This document shows positions 1 through 10,483 of a stretch of DNA of 64,000 nt, in pieces. Both the position numbers and the translations under genes were made by a program. The number at the start of each line of letters is the position of its first letter. Position 1 is the stretch's first letter. Below the pieces are notes generated by a model. The model ran no database searches. It worked only from the letters and a program-made list of their open reading frames with translations, and was not told the DNA's origin. This stretch comes from an uncultured Gammaproteobacteria bacterium (GTDB taxonomy: Bacteria > Pseudomonadota > Gammaproteobacteria > Eutrophobiales > Eutrophobiaceae): NCBI GenBank assembly GCA_943788815.1, contig CALSRS010000003.1, forward strand, positions 66,588-130,587, given 5' to 3'.

Positions 1-711
1 AATGGTGAACTGGTAAGAAAAAGCGAGATTGTTGAGGAAGTTATCAGTAATGCCACCATACTTGAGCAACTAGGTAAACGTTTTCAGATAACGGGTCTTG
101 ATTCACCACAAGAAGCCCGTAATCTGGCATTACTTTTGCGAGCAGGGGCATTAGCAGCACCTGTTGAGATTATTGAAGAGCGCACAGTTGGCCCTAGTCT
201 TGGCCAGGAAAACATTAACCAGGGATTTCTGTCTGTGATGATAGGCTTTTTGTTGGTCTTGGTATTTATGCTGGTTTATTACAAGGTATTTGGAATTGCC
301 GCCAATATTGCACTGACATTGAATTTGGTGTTAATCATATCCTTGCTTTCGCTATTACAGGCCACCTTAACCTTGCCTGGTATTGCTGGGATCGTCCTGA
401 CAGTGGGTATGGCTGTGGATGCAAATGTGCTCATTTATGAACGAATACGTGAAGAGCTGAAAAATGGTAACTCACCCCATGCCAGTATCCACGCAGGTTA
501 TGAAAAGGCCTTTTCCACGATTTTTGATGCTAACATTACAACCTTAATCGCTTCGCTTGTTTTATTCAGTTTTGGTACGGGACCCATAAAAGGGTTTGCC
601 GTAACCTTGTCGTTGGGAATTGTCTGCTCCATGTTTACCGCAATTGTGGTAACAAGAGCGATAATAAATCTCATTTATGGAGGCCGTCGTATACAGGCCC
701 TTGCTATTTAA
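1..711 (+). CDS. secD: Protein translocase subunit SecD (C-terminal part; gene starts before the window)
   Basis: The reading frame is open from base 1 and encodes the last 236 residues of SecD, an inner-membrane subunit of the SecDF complex that uses the proton gradient to help proteins leave the SecYEG channel. The fragment starts in the periplasmic P1 region, passes the conserved [20 protein letters not shown] segment just before the membrane, and continues through the hydrophobic helices of the SecD/SecF fold with the family motif [18 protein letters not shown]. The true start and most of the periplasmic domain lie outside the window. secF follows 17 bp downstream on the same strand, the usual secD-secF order. 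Assignment is secure; only completeness is limited. Confidence 0.97.
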   Translation, partial: NGELVRKSEIVEEVISNATILEQLGKRFQITGLDSPQEARNLALLLRAGALAAPVEIIEERTVGPSLGQENINQGFLSVMIGFLLVLVFMLVYYKVFGIAANIALTLNLVLIISLLSLLQATLTLPGIAGIVLTVGMAVDANVLIYERIREELKNGNSPHASIHAGYEKAFSTIFDANITTLIASLVLFSFGTGPIKGFAVTLSLGIVCSMFTAIVVTRAIINLIYGGRRIQALAI

Positions 712-728
712 TAATGTGAATCATTGCT

Positions 729-1664
729 ATGGAATTATTTAACAGAGACTCAACTATCAATTTTCTTGGCCATCGAAAACTTGCGGCTATTTTTTCCGGC
801 ATATTAATCTTAGCGTCAATTCTTTTGTTGTTTGTCAATGGTCTGAATTTTGGTGTGGATTTTACCGGAGGAACCATTGTTGAACTCAGATACGAAAATG
901 CAGCTAATCTGGAAGAAATCAGGGGCATACTAAATAACTCAGAGTTTGACGGTGCGGTAGTCCAAAATTACGGATCGGCGAATGAAGTATTAATCAGGCT
1001 TGCTCCCATTGAAGAATTAAATAGTTCTCAGATTAGTTCCCAGGTTACGCGAGTACTTAGTCAATCTGGGCAGTCTATCGAACTCAGACGGATTGAATTT
1101 GTGGGCGCCCAGGTAGGTGAGGAATTAACAGAAAGTGGCAGCCTTGCAATGTTATTTGCTCTGTTTGGCATCTTGATATATGTGGCCATTCGATTTCAGA
1201 CACGTTTTTCACTTGGAGCGATTGTAGCCCTTGTGCATGATATTATTCTTACCTTAGGTTTTTTCGCCCTGATACAAATGGACTTTGATTTAAGTGTACT
1301 GGCGGCTATCCTCGCGGTTATTGGTTACTCACTAAACGATACAATAGTTGTATTTGACAGGATACGTGAAAACTTTCGAAAAATGAGAAATTCAACGCCA
1401 TTCGAAGTATGTAATACATCCATAAATCAGACTATGAGCAGGACGATAATCACCGGACTAACAACGCTACTGGTGCTATTTGCTTTGTTTTTCCTGGGAG
1501 GTGAAACTATTCATGGTTTTGCTATGGCGCTGATCGTCGGTGTGATTGTGGGAACATATTCATCAATCTTTGTGGCCAGTCCTGTCACGTTAGCATTGGG
1601 AATCTCCAGGCAGGATCTAATGCCAGTAGAAAAAGAAGGTGAAGAACTGCCAGATCGTCCCTGA
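729..1664 (+). CDS. secF: Protein translocase subunit SecF
   Basis: This 311-residue membrane protein partners SecD in the accessory Sec complex. One N-terminal membrane helix (about residues 15-35) leads into a periplasmic domain with the family signature GVDFTGGTIVELRY, and five more helices follow from about residue 135. The motif YSLNDTIVVFDRIREN matches the conserved SecF segment equivalent to [15 protein letters not shown] in SecD. Length is normal for the family. It lies 17 bp after secD and is presumably cotranscribed. The 64-bp gap to pdxB shows no clear terminator. Confidence 0.97.
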   Translation: MELFNRDSTINFLGHRKLAAIFSGILILASILLLFVNGLNFGVDFTGGTIVELRYENAANLEEIRGILNNSEFDGAVVQNYGSANEVLIRLAPIEELNSSQISSQVTRVLSQSGQSIELRRIEFVGAQVGEELTESGSLAMLFALFGILIYVAIRFQTRFSLGAIVALVHDIILTLGFFALIQMDFDLSVLAAILAVIGYSLNDTIVVFDRIRENFRKMRNSTPFEVCNTSINQTMSRTIITGLTTLLVLFALFFLGGETIHGFAMALIVGVIVGTYSSIFVASPVTLALGISRQDLMPVEKEGEELPDRP

Positions 1665-1728
1665 TTGTCCGGGTAATCTTATCCACATCTGGTTTCATTT
1701 TATATTTTGGTCAAAACTTTGACCGCTT

Positions 1729-2880
1729 ATGAATATCGTTGCAGATAGTGCCATTCCTTTTATTTCCAGAATATTCAATTCATCTGGTAATACAGTTCTC
1801 CTTGATACACATGAAATCACCAGGAGTAATATTAAAAATGCGGATGTTCTAGTCGTTCGGTCAGTGACCTGCGTCAACGAGGCGCTTTTAGCCGGAACGG
1901 AGATAAAAATTGTAGCGTGTCCCGCCAGTGGTATCGATCATATTGATCTTACTTATTTGCATTCTGTCGGAATAAAATTAATTAATACACCTGGTTGTAA
2001 TGCACGTTCGGTTGCAGAATATGTATTAAGTAGTTTATTTTCCCTTCAAAAAAAACAATACATTAAGCTTGCTGATATTAAAATTGGCTTAATTGGATGT
2101 GGGCATGTGGGGTCTTATGTATTTTCCCTGTTAGATGCCATTGGCATCAAGGTCTTACTCTATGATCCTCCTCTACAGGCGGCAGGAGATAGTAGAAAAT
2201 TTTCAACCTTGCATGAGATTCAAAAGGCCGATGTAATCAGTTTACATGTACCATTAAATTCTACTGGCGCAAATTCTACGTATCAGCTTGTTAATCATGA
2301 TTTCTTATCGGCAATAAAGCCGGGAGCTGTGATCATTAATACTTCCAGAGGAGAAGTTATAGACGATAAGGCATTACTGGATTTCCTTGAATATAATCAT
2401 GGGAGCAATGTGGTTATTGATGTTTGGAAAGATGAGCCTGTTATTAATCAGGAATTACTGTCCAGGGCAATACTATCTACACCTCATATTGCGGGATACA
2501 GTATTGATGCCAAGTATCGTGGCACCTTATGGGTATATGAAAAGTTGTGTGAAATGCTGGGTATCGAAAAATGTGTGCCAGCAGAGGATATCATACCTGC
2601 ATTGAAAGAAAATCAATTCAATATTCCAGAAGTGCTGGATGATAATGAAGTGATTCAATTCGCTGTGTTATCTGGTTATGATGTGGAAGCAGATTCTGAC
2701 GTTTTTAAACAATTATTAACAAAAAATGAAATGATACCTGGTCAGTTTTTCAGTGAATTAAGAAGACATTATCCATTGAGAAGGGAATTTACCTATTTTA
2801 CAGTATCCCTCCCTCCGTCAAAAATAAGGTGTAAAAAACGATTGGAAGACCTGGGATTTAACGTAATGCTTACGAACTAA
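1729..2880 (+). CDS. pdxB: Erythronate-4-phosphate dehydrogenase
   Basis: PdxB oxidises 4-phosphoerythronate with NAD in the branch of vitamin B6 synthesis that feeds pyridoxal 5'-phosphate from erythrose 4-phosphate. The 383 residues have the D-isomer 2-hydroxyacid dehydrogenase layout. The nucleotide-binding motif GCGHVG is at residues 123-128, followed by the catalytic Arg in NTSRGEVID, the Glu in DVWKDEP and the His in TPHIAGYS. About 100 C-terminal residues correspond to the PdxB-specific dimerisation domain, which separates it from SerA and other family members. The family is largely confined to gammaproteobacteria, which supports the lineage call. purN starts 11 bp downstream, so the two are probably cotranscribed though they serve different pathways. 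Confidence 0.95.
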   Translation: MNIVADSAIPFISRIFNSSGNTVLLDTHEITRSNIKNADVLVVRSVTCVNEALLAGTEIKIVACPASGIDHIDLTYLHSVGIKLINTPGCNARSVAEYVLSSLFSLQKKQYIKLADIKIGLIGCGHVGSYVFSLLDAIGIKVLLYDPPLQAAGDSRKFSTLHEIQKADVISLHVPLNSTGANSTYQLVNHDFLSAIKPGAVIINTSRGEVIDDKALLDFLEYNHGSNVVIDVWKDEPVINQELLSRAILSTPHIAGYSIDAKYRGTLWVYEKLCEMLGIEKCVPAEDIIPALKENQFNIPEVLDDNEVIQFAVLSGYDVEADSDVFKQLLTKNEMIPGQFFSELRRHYPLRREFTYFTVSLPPSKIRCKKRLEDLGFNVMLTN

Positions 2881-2891
2881 TTAATAATCAT

Positions 2892-3491
2892 ATGACCAAT
2901 ATTAAACTGGGTTTTCTAGCATCACACAGGGGCTCGAATATGCAAAGCATAATTGATGCCTGCAATAAGGGAGAGCTTGATGCCATTCCTGGAGTTGTGA
3001 TCAGTAATAATGGAGATTCAGGGGCATTGGATAGAGCCGCATCTGAGCAGATTCCCGCTTATCATTTAAGTAGTAAAACATACCCGGAACCAGATGAGCT
3101 GGATTATGCAATTCGAGATACGCTATTAAAGCATGAAGTGGATATCGTCATTTTGGCCGGCTTCATGAAGAAGATAGGTCAACATACGATAGATGCGTTT
3201 GCAGGAAGAATACTTAATATTCATCCAGCCCTGCTTCCAAAACATGGTGGAAAAGGGATGTTTGGAGCTAAGGTTCATAAAGCAGTGCTTGATTCCGGAG
3301 ATAAAGAAACTGGTGTAACGATACATGTAGTCACAGATAATTATGATCAAGGACCAATACTTGCGCAACTAGCGATACCTGTTCTTGAAGGTGATACTGT
3401 AGACACACTTTCAAATCGAGTGTTAACAGTCGAACATCAAATATATGTCGATACAATAAAGAGAATCATTGCGGGAGATATTCAACTTTAG
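2892..3491 (+). CDS. purN: Phosphoribosylglycinamide formyltransferase (GAR transformylase), GGKGM variant
   Basis: The 199-residue protein has the formyltransferase fold: RGSNMQSI near the N-terminus for substrate phosphate binding, NIHPALLP with catalytic Asn109 and His111, and the catalytic Asp152 in TDNYDQGP. It would transfer a formyl group from 10-formyl-THF to GAR in purine synthesis. After NIHPALLPK the sequence reads HGGKGMFG followed by VHKAV, a variant I associate with Bacteroidetes-type PurN, whereas E. coli has a PGLHTH-like segment. It is not next to purM, its usual partner in many gammaproteobacteria, but follows pdxB at 11 bp. Function is well supported; the origin of the variant is an inference. 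Confidence 0.9.
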   Translation: MTNIKLGFLASHRGSNMQSIIDACNKGELDAIPGVVISNNGDSGALDRAASEQIPAYHLSSKTYPEPDELDYAIRDTLLKHEVDIVILAGFMKKIGQHTIDAFAGRILNIHPALLPKHGGKGMFGAKVHKAVLDSGDKETGVTIHVVTDNYDQGPILAQLAIPVLEGDTVDTLSNRVLTVEHQIYVDTIKRIIAGDIQL

Positions 3492-3533
3492 TAATTCTGA
3501 CTAATTCAGGAAGCTAGAACGGACGGGTAAATT

Positions 3534-6005
3534 ATGTTTTCATTATTTTCAAAACTCTACAACAGATCTATTTTGGGGAATCCAGAAATCGTTTTATTAC
3601 TTATATTAATAATATGTATTACATCTGGTTATTTTTCACAGGACTTCAAATTGGATGCATCAGCAGACTCTTTATTGCTGGAAGGTGATGAAGGATTAAG
3701 AGTATTTCGTGAATCCAGTGAACGATTTGGTACTCAAGACTTCCTGTTCGTTACATTTATCCCCAATGAAGATATTTTCTCAGATACTTCACTGGACATA
3801 ATAAAGCGTCTCAGGGATGAATTAAGTAGCTTGCCATTAGTTGATTCCGTTGTTTCTATTATAGATGTTCCTCTGGTTAAAAATGCAGGTGGGAAATTAT
3901 CTGACGTTGCCAATAACTACAGAACTTTGCTTGATGCTGATGTAGACAAAGATGCTGCCCGGCAAGAATTATTAAATAGTCCTGTATATAGCAATTTGAT
4001 TATTAGTGATGATGCAAGAATGACAGCACTACAACTAAATCTTAAGAATGATTCAAATTATTTAAATGCTCTAAAAGAGAAAAATCGATTACTCATACAA
4101 AAGTCACAAGATAGTTTGACATCGGTAGCACAACAAGAACTAGAACAGGCTTTGGATACTTATGATTTGTCTAAGAATAATTTTGATACAGCCAACCACG
4201 AAAATATTATCAACATTAGAAATATTATTGGCAATTATAAGCAATATGGTGAAATCCATCTGGGTGGTCTGACTATGATTGCAGATGACATGATTACATT
4301 TATTAAAAATGATTTGATTGTTTTTGGTATAGGAGTTTTTAGTTTTCTTATCTTGATGTTGTCAATAATTTTTCGTGGTATTCGTTGGGTTGTATTGCCA
4401 CTTGCAAGTTGTTTTATTGCGGGTTTGATTATGATTGGATTGCTTGGATTTGCTGGGTGGCAGGTCACAGTAATTTCGTCTAATTTTATATCCTTAATGC
4501 TTATTTTAACGATGTCCATGAATGTTCATTTAATTGTTCGATACAGACAGTTAAACAGAGATAACCCAGGCCTTGACCATCATGATCTGGTTTTTGAAAC
4601 AGCCAGGCGTATGGTTTGGCCTTGTCTTTACACAGCATTGACTACCATGATTGGTTTTGGTTCTTTGGTAGTCAGTGAAATTAAGCCAGTCATAGATTTT
4701 GGATGGATGATGGTTTTGGGACTAATGGTGACATTTCTAACATCATTTATATTTTTTCCTAGTTTACTTGTAATGCTAAAAAAGATTGAAATTTCGGGCA
4801 AGGAAGAGGAGAAAACACCCTACACTGCTATCTTGTCTAGCTTTACTGAAAAGCATGGTTCTGTAATTTTTTTCATCGCTATCATATTAAGCCTGGTTAG
4901 TATCGCCGGGATTACACGATTGAAGGTAGAGAATAGTTTTATAAATTATTTCAGCGACTCTACAGAGATATATCGAGGACTGGAACAGATTGATAAAAGT
5001 CTGGGTGGCACAACGCCCCTTGATGTCATTATTAAATTTGATCCAGTAGAGGAGTATGGTGAGCAAGTAGAAGATGAGTTTGATGAATTCGATGATTTTT
5101 TTGAAGAATTTGAGTCAGATCCGGCTGATGCATGGTTTACAGCATATAAAATGGATCGAATTAAGGGCATCCATGATTACATGGATGGCTTGCAAGCAGT
5201 AGGGAAAGTGCTCTCACTTGCGTCGATAATACGAATGGCAGAAGACTTGAATGAGGGCGAGGCATTTGATGCATTTGAATTGGCTGTGATCAACAAACGA
5301 ATCAGTCCAGAATTAAAACGAAGCATAATTGATCCATATATTTCTATTGAGGATAATCAGGCTAGAGTATCCACGCGTATCCAGGATTCACTGCCGGACC
5401 TAAGACGTAATGATTTGATAAATCAGGTGAGGAACGATCTGAAATCTCAATTTGGAATGGATGATGACGACTTTGAGTTAACTGGTTTGCTGGTATTATA
5501 TAATAATATGCTCCAAAGCCTTTTCAGATCCCAGATAATGACACTAGGTGTCGTCATGATTGGTATAGCCCTGATGCTTTGTTTTTTATTTCGTTCAATA
5601 CCACTAGCGATTATTGGTATCATTCCCAATATTCTTGCAGCATCAATCATTCTTGGCTTAATGGGCCTGCTTAATATTCCCTTAGACATGATGACAATTA
5701 CTATTGCAGCGATCACTATTGGTATCGCTGTGGATAATAGTATTCACTATATATACAGATTTCGTGAAGAGTTTCCTAAGCAGGGCAAGGATTACATCTC
5801 TACCATGCATTATTGCCATGCAAATATTGGCAAGGCTGTTTTTTACACGGCAACAACAATTATTGTAGGGTTTTCCATTCTGGTATTTTCAAATTTTATT
5901 CCAACAATCTATTTTGGTCTTTTGACGGCACTGGCCATGTTAATTGCACTTTTGGCCGCATTGACCTTGTTACCCAGGTTGATTCTTCTTTTTAAGCCAT
6001 TTTAA
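3534..6005 (+). CDS. RND/MMPL-family exporter, probable lipid transporter
   Basis: This 823-residue protein has the twofold RND layout: one N-terminal helix (about 17-37), a periplasmic domain to about 255, a bundle of helices at about 258-420, another single helix at about 440-462, a second periplasmic domain, and a final helix bundle from about 665 to the end. The segment IAVDNSIHYIYRFREE matches the conserved region after helix IV or X in COG1033-type exporters. This is the family of HpnN and other hydrophobe exporters, not the tripartite drug pumps. The second periplasmic domain carries a strongly acidic run at about residues 505-530. mlaC follows 213 bp downstream, with ibaG and murA next. 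That context suggests a role in outer-membrane lipid traffic; substrate unknown. Confidence 0.85.
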   Translation: MFSLFSKLYNRSILGNPEIVLLLILIICITSGYFSQDFKLDASADSLLLEGDEGLRVFRESSERFGTQDFLFVTFIPNEDIFSDTSLDIIKRLRDELSSLPLVDSVVSIIDVPLVKNAGGKLSDVANNYRTLLDADVDKDAARQELLNSPVYSNLIISDDARMTALQLNLKNDSNYLNALKEKNRLLIQKSQDSLTSVAQQELEQALDTYDLSKNNFDTANHENIINIRNIIGNYKQYGEIHLGGLTMIADDMITFIKNDLIVFGIGVFSFLILMLSIIFRGIRWVVLPLASCFIAGLIMIGLLGFAGWQVTVISSNFISLMLILTMSMNVHLIVRYRQLNRDNPGLDHHDLVFETARRMVWPCLYTALTTMIGFGSLVVSEIKPVIDFGWMMVLGLMVTFLTSFIFFPSLLVMLKKIEISGKEEEKTPYTAILSSFTEKHGSVIFFIAIILSLVSIAGITRLKVENSFINYFSDSTEIYRGLEQIDKSLGGTTPLDVIIKFDPVEEYGEQVEDEFDEFDDFFEEFESDPADAWFTAYKMDRIKGIHDYMDGLQAVGKVLSLASIIRMAEDLNEGEAFDAFELAVINKRISPELKRSIIDPYISIEDNQARVSTRIQDSLPDLRRNDLINQVRNDLKSQFGMDDDDFELTGLLVLYNNMLQSLFRSQIMTLGVVMIGIALMLCFLFRSIPLAIIGIIPNILAASIILGLMGLLNIPLDMMTITIAAITIGIAVDNSIHYIYRFREEFPKQGKDYISTMHYCHANIGKAVFYTATTIIVGFSILVFSNFIPTIYFGLLTALAMLIALLAALTLLPRLILLFKPF

Positions 6006-6045
6006 CTTTATAGATTTAATGGATATTTTTTTGATATTCAATCAG

Positions 6046-6074
6046 TTAGCTATGGTTGTCGAGTCTGATATACT
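6046..6074 (+). promoter_or_regulatory. Candidate extended -10 promoter for mlaC
   Basis: An extended -10 element (TG at 6066-6067, then TATACT at 6069-6074) lies in the 213-bp gap between the RND exporter and mlaC. The upstream hexamer TTAGCT at 6046 is a poor -35. Transcription would begin near 6081 and leave a leader of about 138 nt. A leader hairpin, CAATTT-AGTG-AAATTG at 6131-6146, is flanked by GCCAG and CTGGT arms at 6123-6127 and 6157-6161. Its role is unknown. Confidence 0.35.
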
Positions 6075-6218
6075 ATTCGAAGAACTTTAATCTAAATACT
6101 AAATCAGACAAAGTGTATTTGTGCCAGGTGCAATTTAGTGAAATTGATTTAGCTAGCTGGTAACCCTTGAGCAAATTAAAAAGAATTATATTTAAAATCT
6201 ATTGACCAGGAGATGGTA

Positions 6219-6830
6219 ATGAATCGCTATGTTGTATTTTCATCGATATTAACAGCTATTATTTTGTTTTTATCGAACTCAGTTTTAGGACAAACGGAAT
6301 CTGCTGATGATACTGTTAAATCTACAACAACGATAGTAATTGAAAGAATCAAGGCAGAACGTAACAGGATTAAGTCAGACCCAGGATATCTCTATGTTCT
6401 GATGGATCAGCTGGTTGTCCCCAAATTTGATTTTCATATCATGTCCAGAGCGGTATTGGGTTCAGCATGGCAAAATGCGACTGTGGACCAACAAGAGGCA
6501 TTTCAAAATGAATTTAAAAATTTGCTGATAGGAACCTATGCAACAAGCCTTGCAGAATACGCTGACAACCAAATTATATTTCACCCTGCAGAAAGTCGGC
6601 CTGATTCACGGTTTGTACTGGTTAGGACAGAGGTTAAGGGGGCGGCAAATAATAATCCTCTACCCATTGATTATCGAATGCATCAGGTCGATGAAAAGTG
6701 GATGGTTGTTGATGTTGCAGTTGATAAAGTTAGTCTGGTCTCAACCTACAGAGGATCATTTAGATCTGAAATTAACAATGATGGTTTGGATTCATTAATC
6801 AAAAAGTTGGCAGAAAAGAATAAGAAGTAA
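6219..6830 (+). CDS. mlaC: MlaC-like periplasmic phospholipid carrier (Ttg2D/HpnM family)
   Basis: The 203-residue protein begins with a Sec signal peptide (hydrophobic core to about residue 23, likely cleavage after VLG). The mature part has the MlaC/Ttg2 fold signature, with the FDFHIMSRAVLGSAW motif and regularly spaced helices ending in a YRGSFRSEI segment. MlaC proteins ferry phospholipids across the periplasm between an outer-membrane MlaA complex and an inner-membrane transporter. I chose ATG 6219 over ATG 6213 because AGGAG at 6208-6212 sits 6 bases before it. The canonical partners mlaF, mlaE, mlaD and mlaB are absent; an RND exporter is upstream and ibaG downstream. HpnM of the hopanoid system belongs to the same family, but no hopanoid genes are in the window. 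Confidence 0.88.
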   Translation: MNRYVVFSSILTAIILFLSNSVLGQTESADDTVKSTTTIVIERIKAERNRIKSDPGYLYVLMDQLVVPKFDFHIMSRAVLGSAWQNATVDQQEAFQNEFKNLLIGTYATSLAEYADNQIIFHPAESRPDSRFVLVRTEVKGAANNNPLPIDYRMHQVDEKWMVVDVAVDKVSLVSTYRGSFRSEINNDGLDSLIKKLAEKNKK

Positions 6831-6937
6831 TAATCATTATTTAAAGTGTTTCTTCTACTATTCTCTCAAACATCCTTCCAAATAAATATGATGAGCCAGG
6901 CATAGACTGCCGGGCGGTATCATCGAACAAATAAGAG

Positions 6938-6943
6938 TATAAT
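6938..6943 (+). promoter_or_regulatory. Candidate -10 element for ibaG-murA-hisGD
   Basis: A perfect TATAAT at 6938-6943 lies 30 bp before the ibaG start in the 142-bp gap after mlaC. No good -35 hexamer is seen at the usual 16-18 bp distance, so the site may be weak or need an activator. It would give a leader of about 23 nt containing the AGGAG ribosome-binding site. Confidence 0.4.
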
Positions 6944-6972
6944 GCCCATGATAGGTATTTCAGGAGAGCACT

Positions 6973-8498
<1,526 letters not shown>

Positions 8499-8548
8499 GC
8501 CCTGGGAATTTCAATGCAAATAGGCATGTAAAAAAATAGGAATTTAGT

Positions 8549-9175
8549 GTGACTAGTAGTCTGACAATAGCAATATCCAAAGGGAGAATTCTTGATGATA
8601 CATTACCACTACTTGAAAAGGTGGGTATTGTCCCTGAGGAAAATCCTGATAAATCAAGGAAACTGATCCTGGGAACAAATCAGCCCGATATCAATCTTAT
8701 TATTGTTCGAGCGACTGATGTACCTACCTATGTAGAGTACGGTGGTGCAGATGTGGGAATAGCTGGAAAAGATATATTACTCGAACATGATAGCAGCGAA
8801 CTATATGAACCTTTAGATCTTGGTATTGCTAAATGTAGATTAATGCTTGCAGAACTTGTGCAATACAAAACAAGAAATGGCAGATTGCGGGTAGCAACAA
8901 AATATACCAGGACAACCAGGAAATATTTCACCGAACAGGGCATACAGGTTGAAATAATTAAATTATATGGCTCTATGGAACTCGCTCCAGTACTAGGACT
9001 TGCGGATAAAATCGTTGATTTGGTTGATACAGGAAATACCTTAAAAGCCAATGGGTTAAAGGCAACTGATACCATATGTGAGATTAGTTCAAGATTGATT
9101 GTGAATAAGGCAGCGATGAAAATTAAGCGGGATAAAATCAAACAATTAATTTCATCTCTGGAGAAAATTGTATAG
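8549..9175 (+). CDS. hisG: ATP phosphoribosyltransferase, short form
   Basis: HisG condenses ATP with PRPP, the first step of histidine synthesis. The 208-residue length places it in the short HisG_S class, which lacks the C-terminal regulatory domain and in known cases needs the HisZ subunit for activity and feedback. Motifs include [17 protein letters not shown] at the N-terminus and the PRPP-binding loop [14 protein letters not shown]. The start is GTG at 8549, preceded by an AGGAA-like site. hisD begins 2 bp after its stop, so the two form one unit. No hisZ is in the window. Confidence 0.96.
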   Translation: MTSSLTIAISKGRILDDTLPLLEKVGIVPEENPDKSRKLILGTNQPDINLIIVRATDVPTYVEYGGADVGIAGKDILLEHDSSELYEPLDLGIAKCRLMLAELVQYKTRNGRLRVATKYTRTTRKYFTEQGIQVEIIKLYGSMELAPVLGLADKIVDLVDTGNTLKANGLKATDTICEISSRLIVNKAAMKIKRDKIKQLISSLEKIV

Positions 9176-9177
9176 AT

Positions 9178-10476
9178 ATGATTTCAATTAAAAGAATATG
9201 TGACTCAGATAAAGACTTCATCAATTCGTTAAAGGAAGTCTCTACTGTTATAGCTCAGAATGATCCTGAATTGACAAAAGTGGTAAGTGATATTGTCAAT
9301 GATGTGCGTCTAAGAGGGGATGATGCTCTTGTCGAATATACCAACAGATTTGATCGTAGAAGTATCAGTATAAATGACATTGAAATCACAAAAGATATCT
9401 GGCAAGAAAATATAAAAAGTGTTTCAGATGGTTTAATTAATGCCTTGAAACATGCTGCATCAAGAATTACAAGCTATGCAAAAAAACAAAAAGCAGAATC
9501 GTGGAAATATACAGATGATGACGGGATTGAATTAGGTCAGCAGATTACCGCGATAGAAAGAGCAGGTATATATGTTCCTGGTGGGAAGGCTGCTTATCCA
9601 TCATCGGTTTTAATGAATTGTATTCCGGCCCGTGTGGCTGGTGTAGATGAAATCATCATGGTAGTACCTACGCCTGATGATAATTTAAATCCGATTGTGC
9701 TTGCTGCAGCATCCATTGCAGGCGTAGACAGGATATTCAGTATAGGGGGTGCCCAGGCTGTCGCTGCATTGGCATACGGTACAAAAACGGTTCCACAGGT
9801 AGATAAAATCGTTGGTCCTGGAAACCGTTATGTAGCAGAAGCAAAGCGTCTTGTCTTTGGAACAGTAGGAATAGACATGATCGCTGGTCCCTCTGAGGTA
9901 TTAATTATTGCTGACGGTAGTTGTAATCCAGACTGGATAGCAATGGATATGTTTGCCCAGGCGGAGCATGATGAAGATGCAAGGTCTATTCTTGTCAGTA
10001 CAAATAATGCATACATTGATGAAGTATATGTAAGTATATGCAAGTTATTACCCGAAATGGAACGTAAGGAAATTATTGAGAGTGCGCTTGAAAAACACGG
10101 TGTATTTATCTCAGTGGAAAATCTGGATGCAGCAGTAAAAATAATAAACCAGATCGCTCCGGAGCATCTGCAGCTTGCAATACAACAACCTGAATCTATT
10201 GTTTCACAAGTTAGAAGTGCAGGAGCAATATTTTTGGGGTCTTATACTTCTGAGTCTCTGGGTGATTATTGTGCTGGGCCAAATCATGTTTTACCAACAG
10301 CACGGTCAGCACGATTCTCGTCTCCACTAGGTGTGTATGATTTTCAAAAACGCACATCAATTATAAAATGTGGTCCAGATTCTGCTTCCCACTTGGCACA
10401 GACAGCATCAGAATTGGCGCGAGGGGAAGGTTTAACTGCGCATGCAAGATCGGCAGAAATGCGAAAAAATAAATAG
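9178..10476 (+). CDS. hisD: Histidinol dehydrogenase
   Basis: HisD oxidises histidinol to histidine in two NAD-dependent steps. The 432 residues show the zinc-site motifs MFAQAEHDED (Gln and His), GDYCAGPNHVLPT (Asp) and GLTAHARSAEM (His). The catalytic Glu-His pair is in QIAPEHLQLA. Other family signatures are AGIYVPGGKAAYPS and VDKIVGPGNRYVAEAKR. It follows hisG by 2 bp. In Pseudomonas hisC follows hisD; here the next gene is a convergent DegS-like protease whose stop lies only 7 bp away. Confidence 0.97.
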   Translation: MISIKRICDSDKDFINSLKEVSTVIAQNDPELTKVVSDIVNDVRLRGDDALVEYTNRFDRRSISINDIEITKDIWQENIKSVSDGLINALKHAASRITSYAKKQKAESWKYTDDDGIELGQQITAIERAGIYVPGGKAAYPSSVLMNCIPARVAGVDEIIMVVPTPDDNLNPIVLAAASIAGVDRIFSIGGAQAVAALAYGTKTVPQVDKIVGPGNRYVAEAKRLVFGTVGIDMIAGPSEVLIIADGSCNPDWIAMDMFAQAEHDEDARSILVSTNNAYIDEVYVSICKLLPEMERKEIIESALEKHGVFISVENLDAAVKIINQIAPEHLQLAIQQPESIVSQVRSAGAIFLGSYTSESLGDYCAGPNHVLPTARSARFSSPLGVYDFQKRTSIIKCGPDSASHLAQTASELARGEGLTAHARSAEMRKNK

Positions 10477-10483
10477 ATATTAA

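Noticed and set aside
1679-1687. A perfect DnaA box (TTATCCACA) between secF and pdxB
   Set aside because: A single 9-mer is expected about once in a window of this size by chance, and no cluster of boxes or AT-rich unwinding element is nearby, so no origin or regulatory call is justified.
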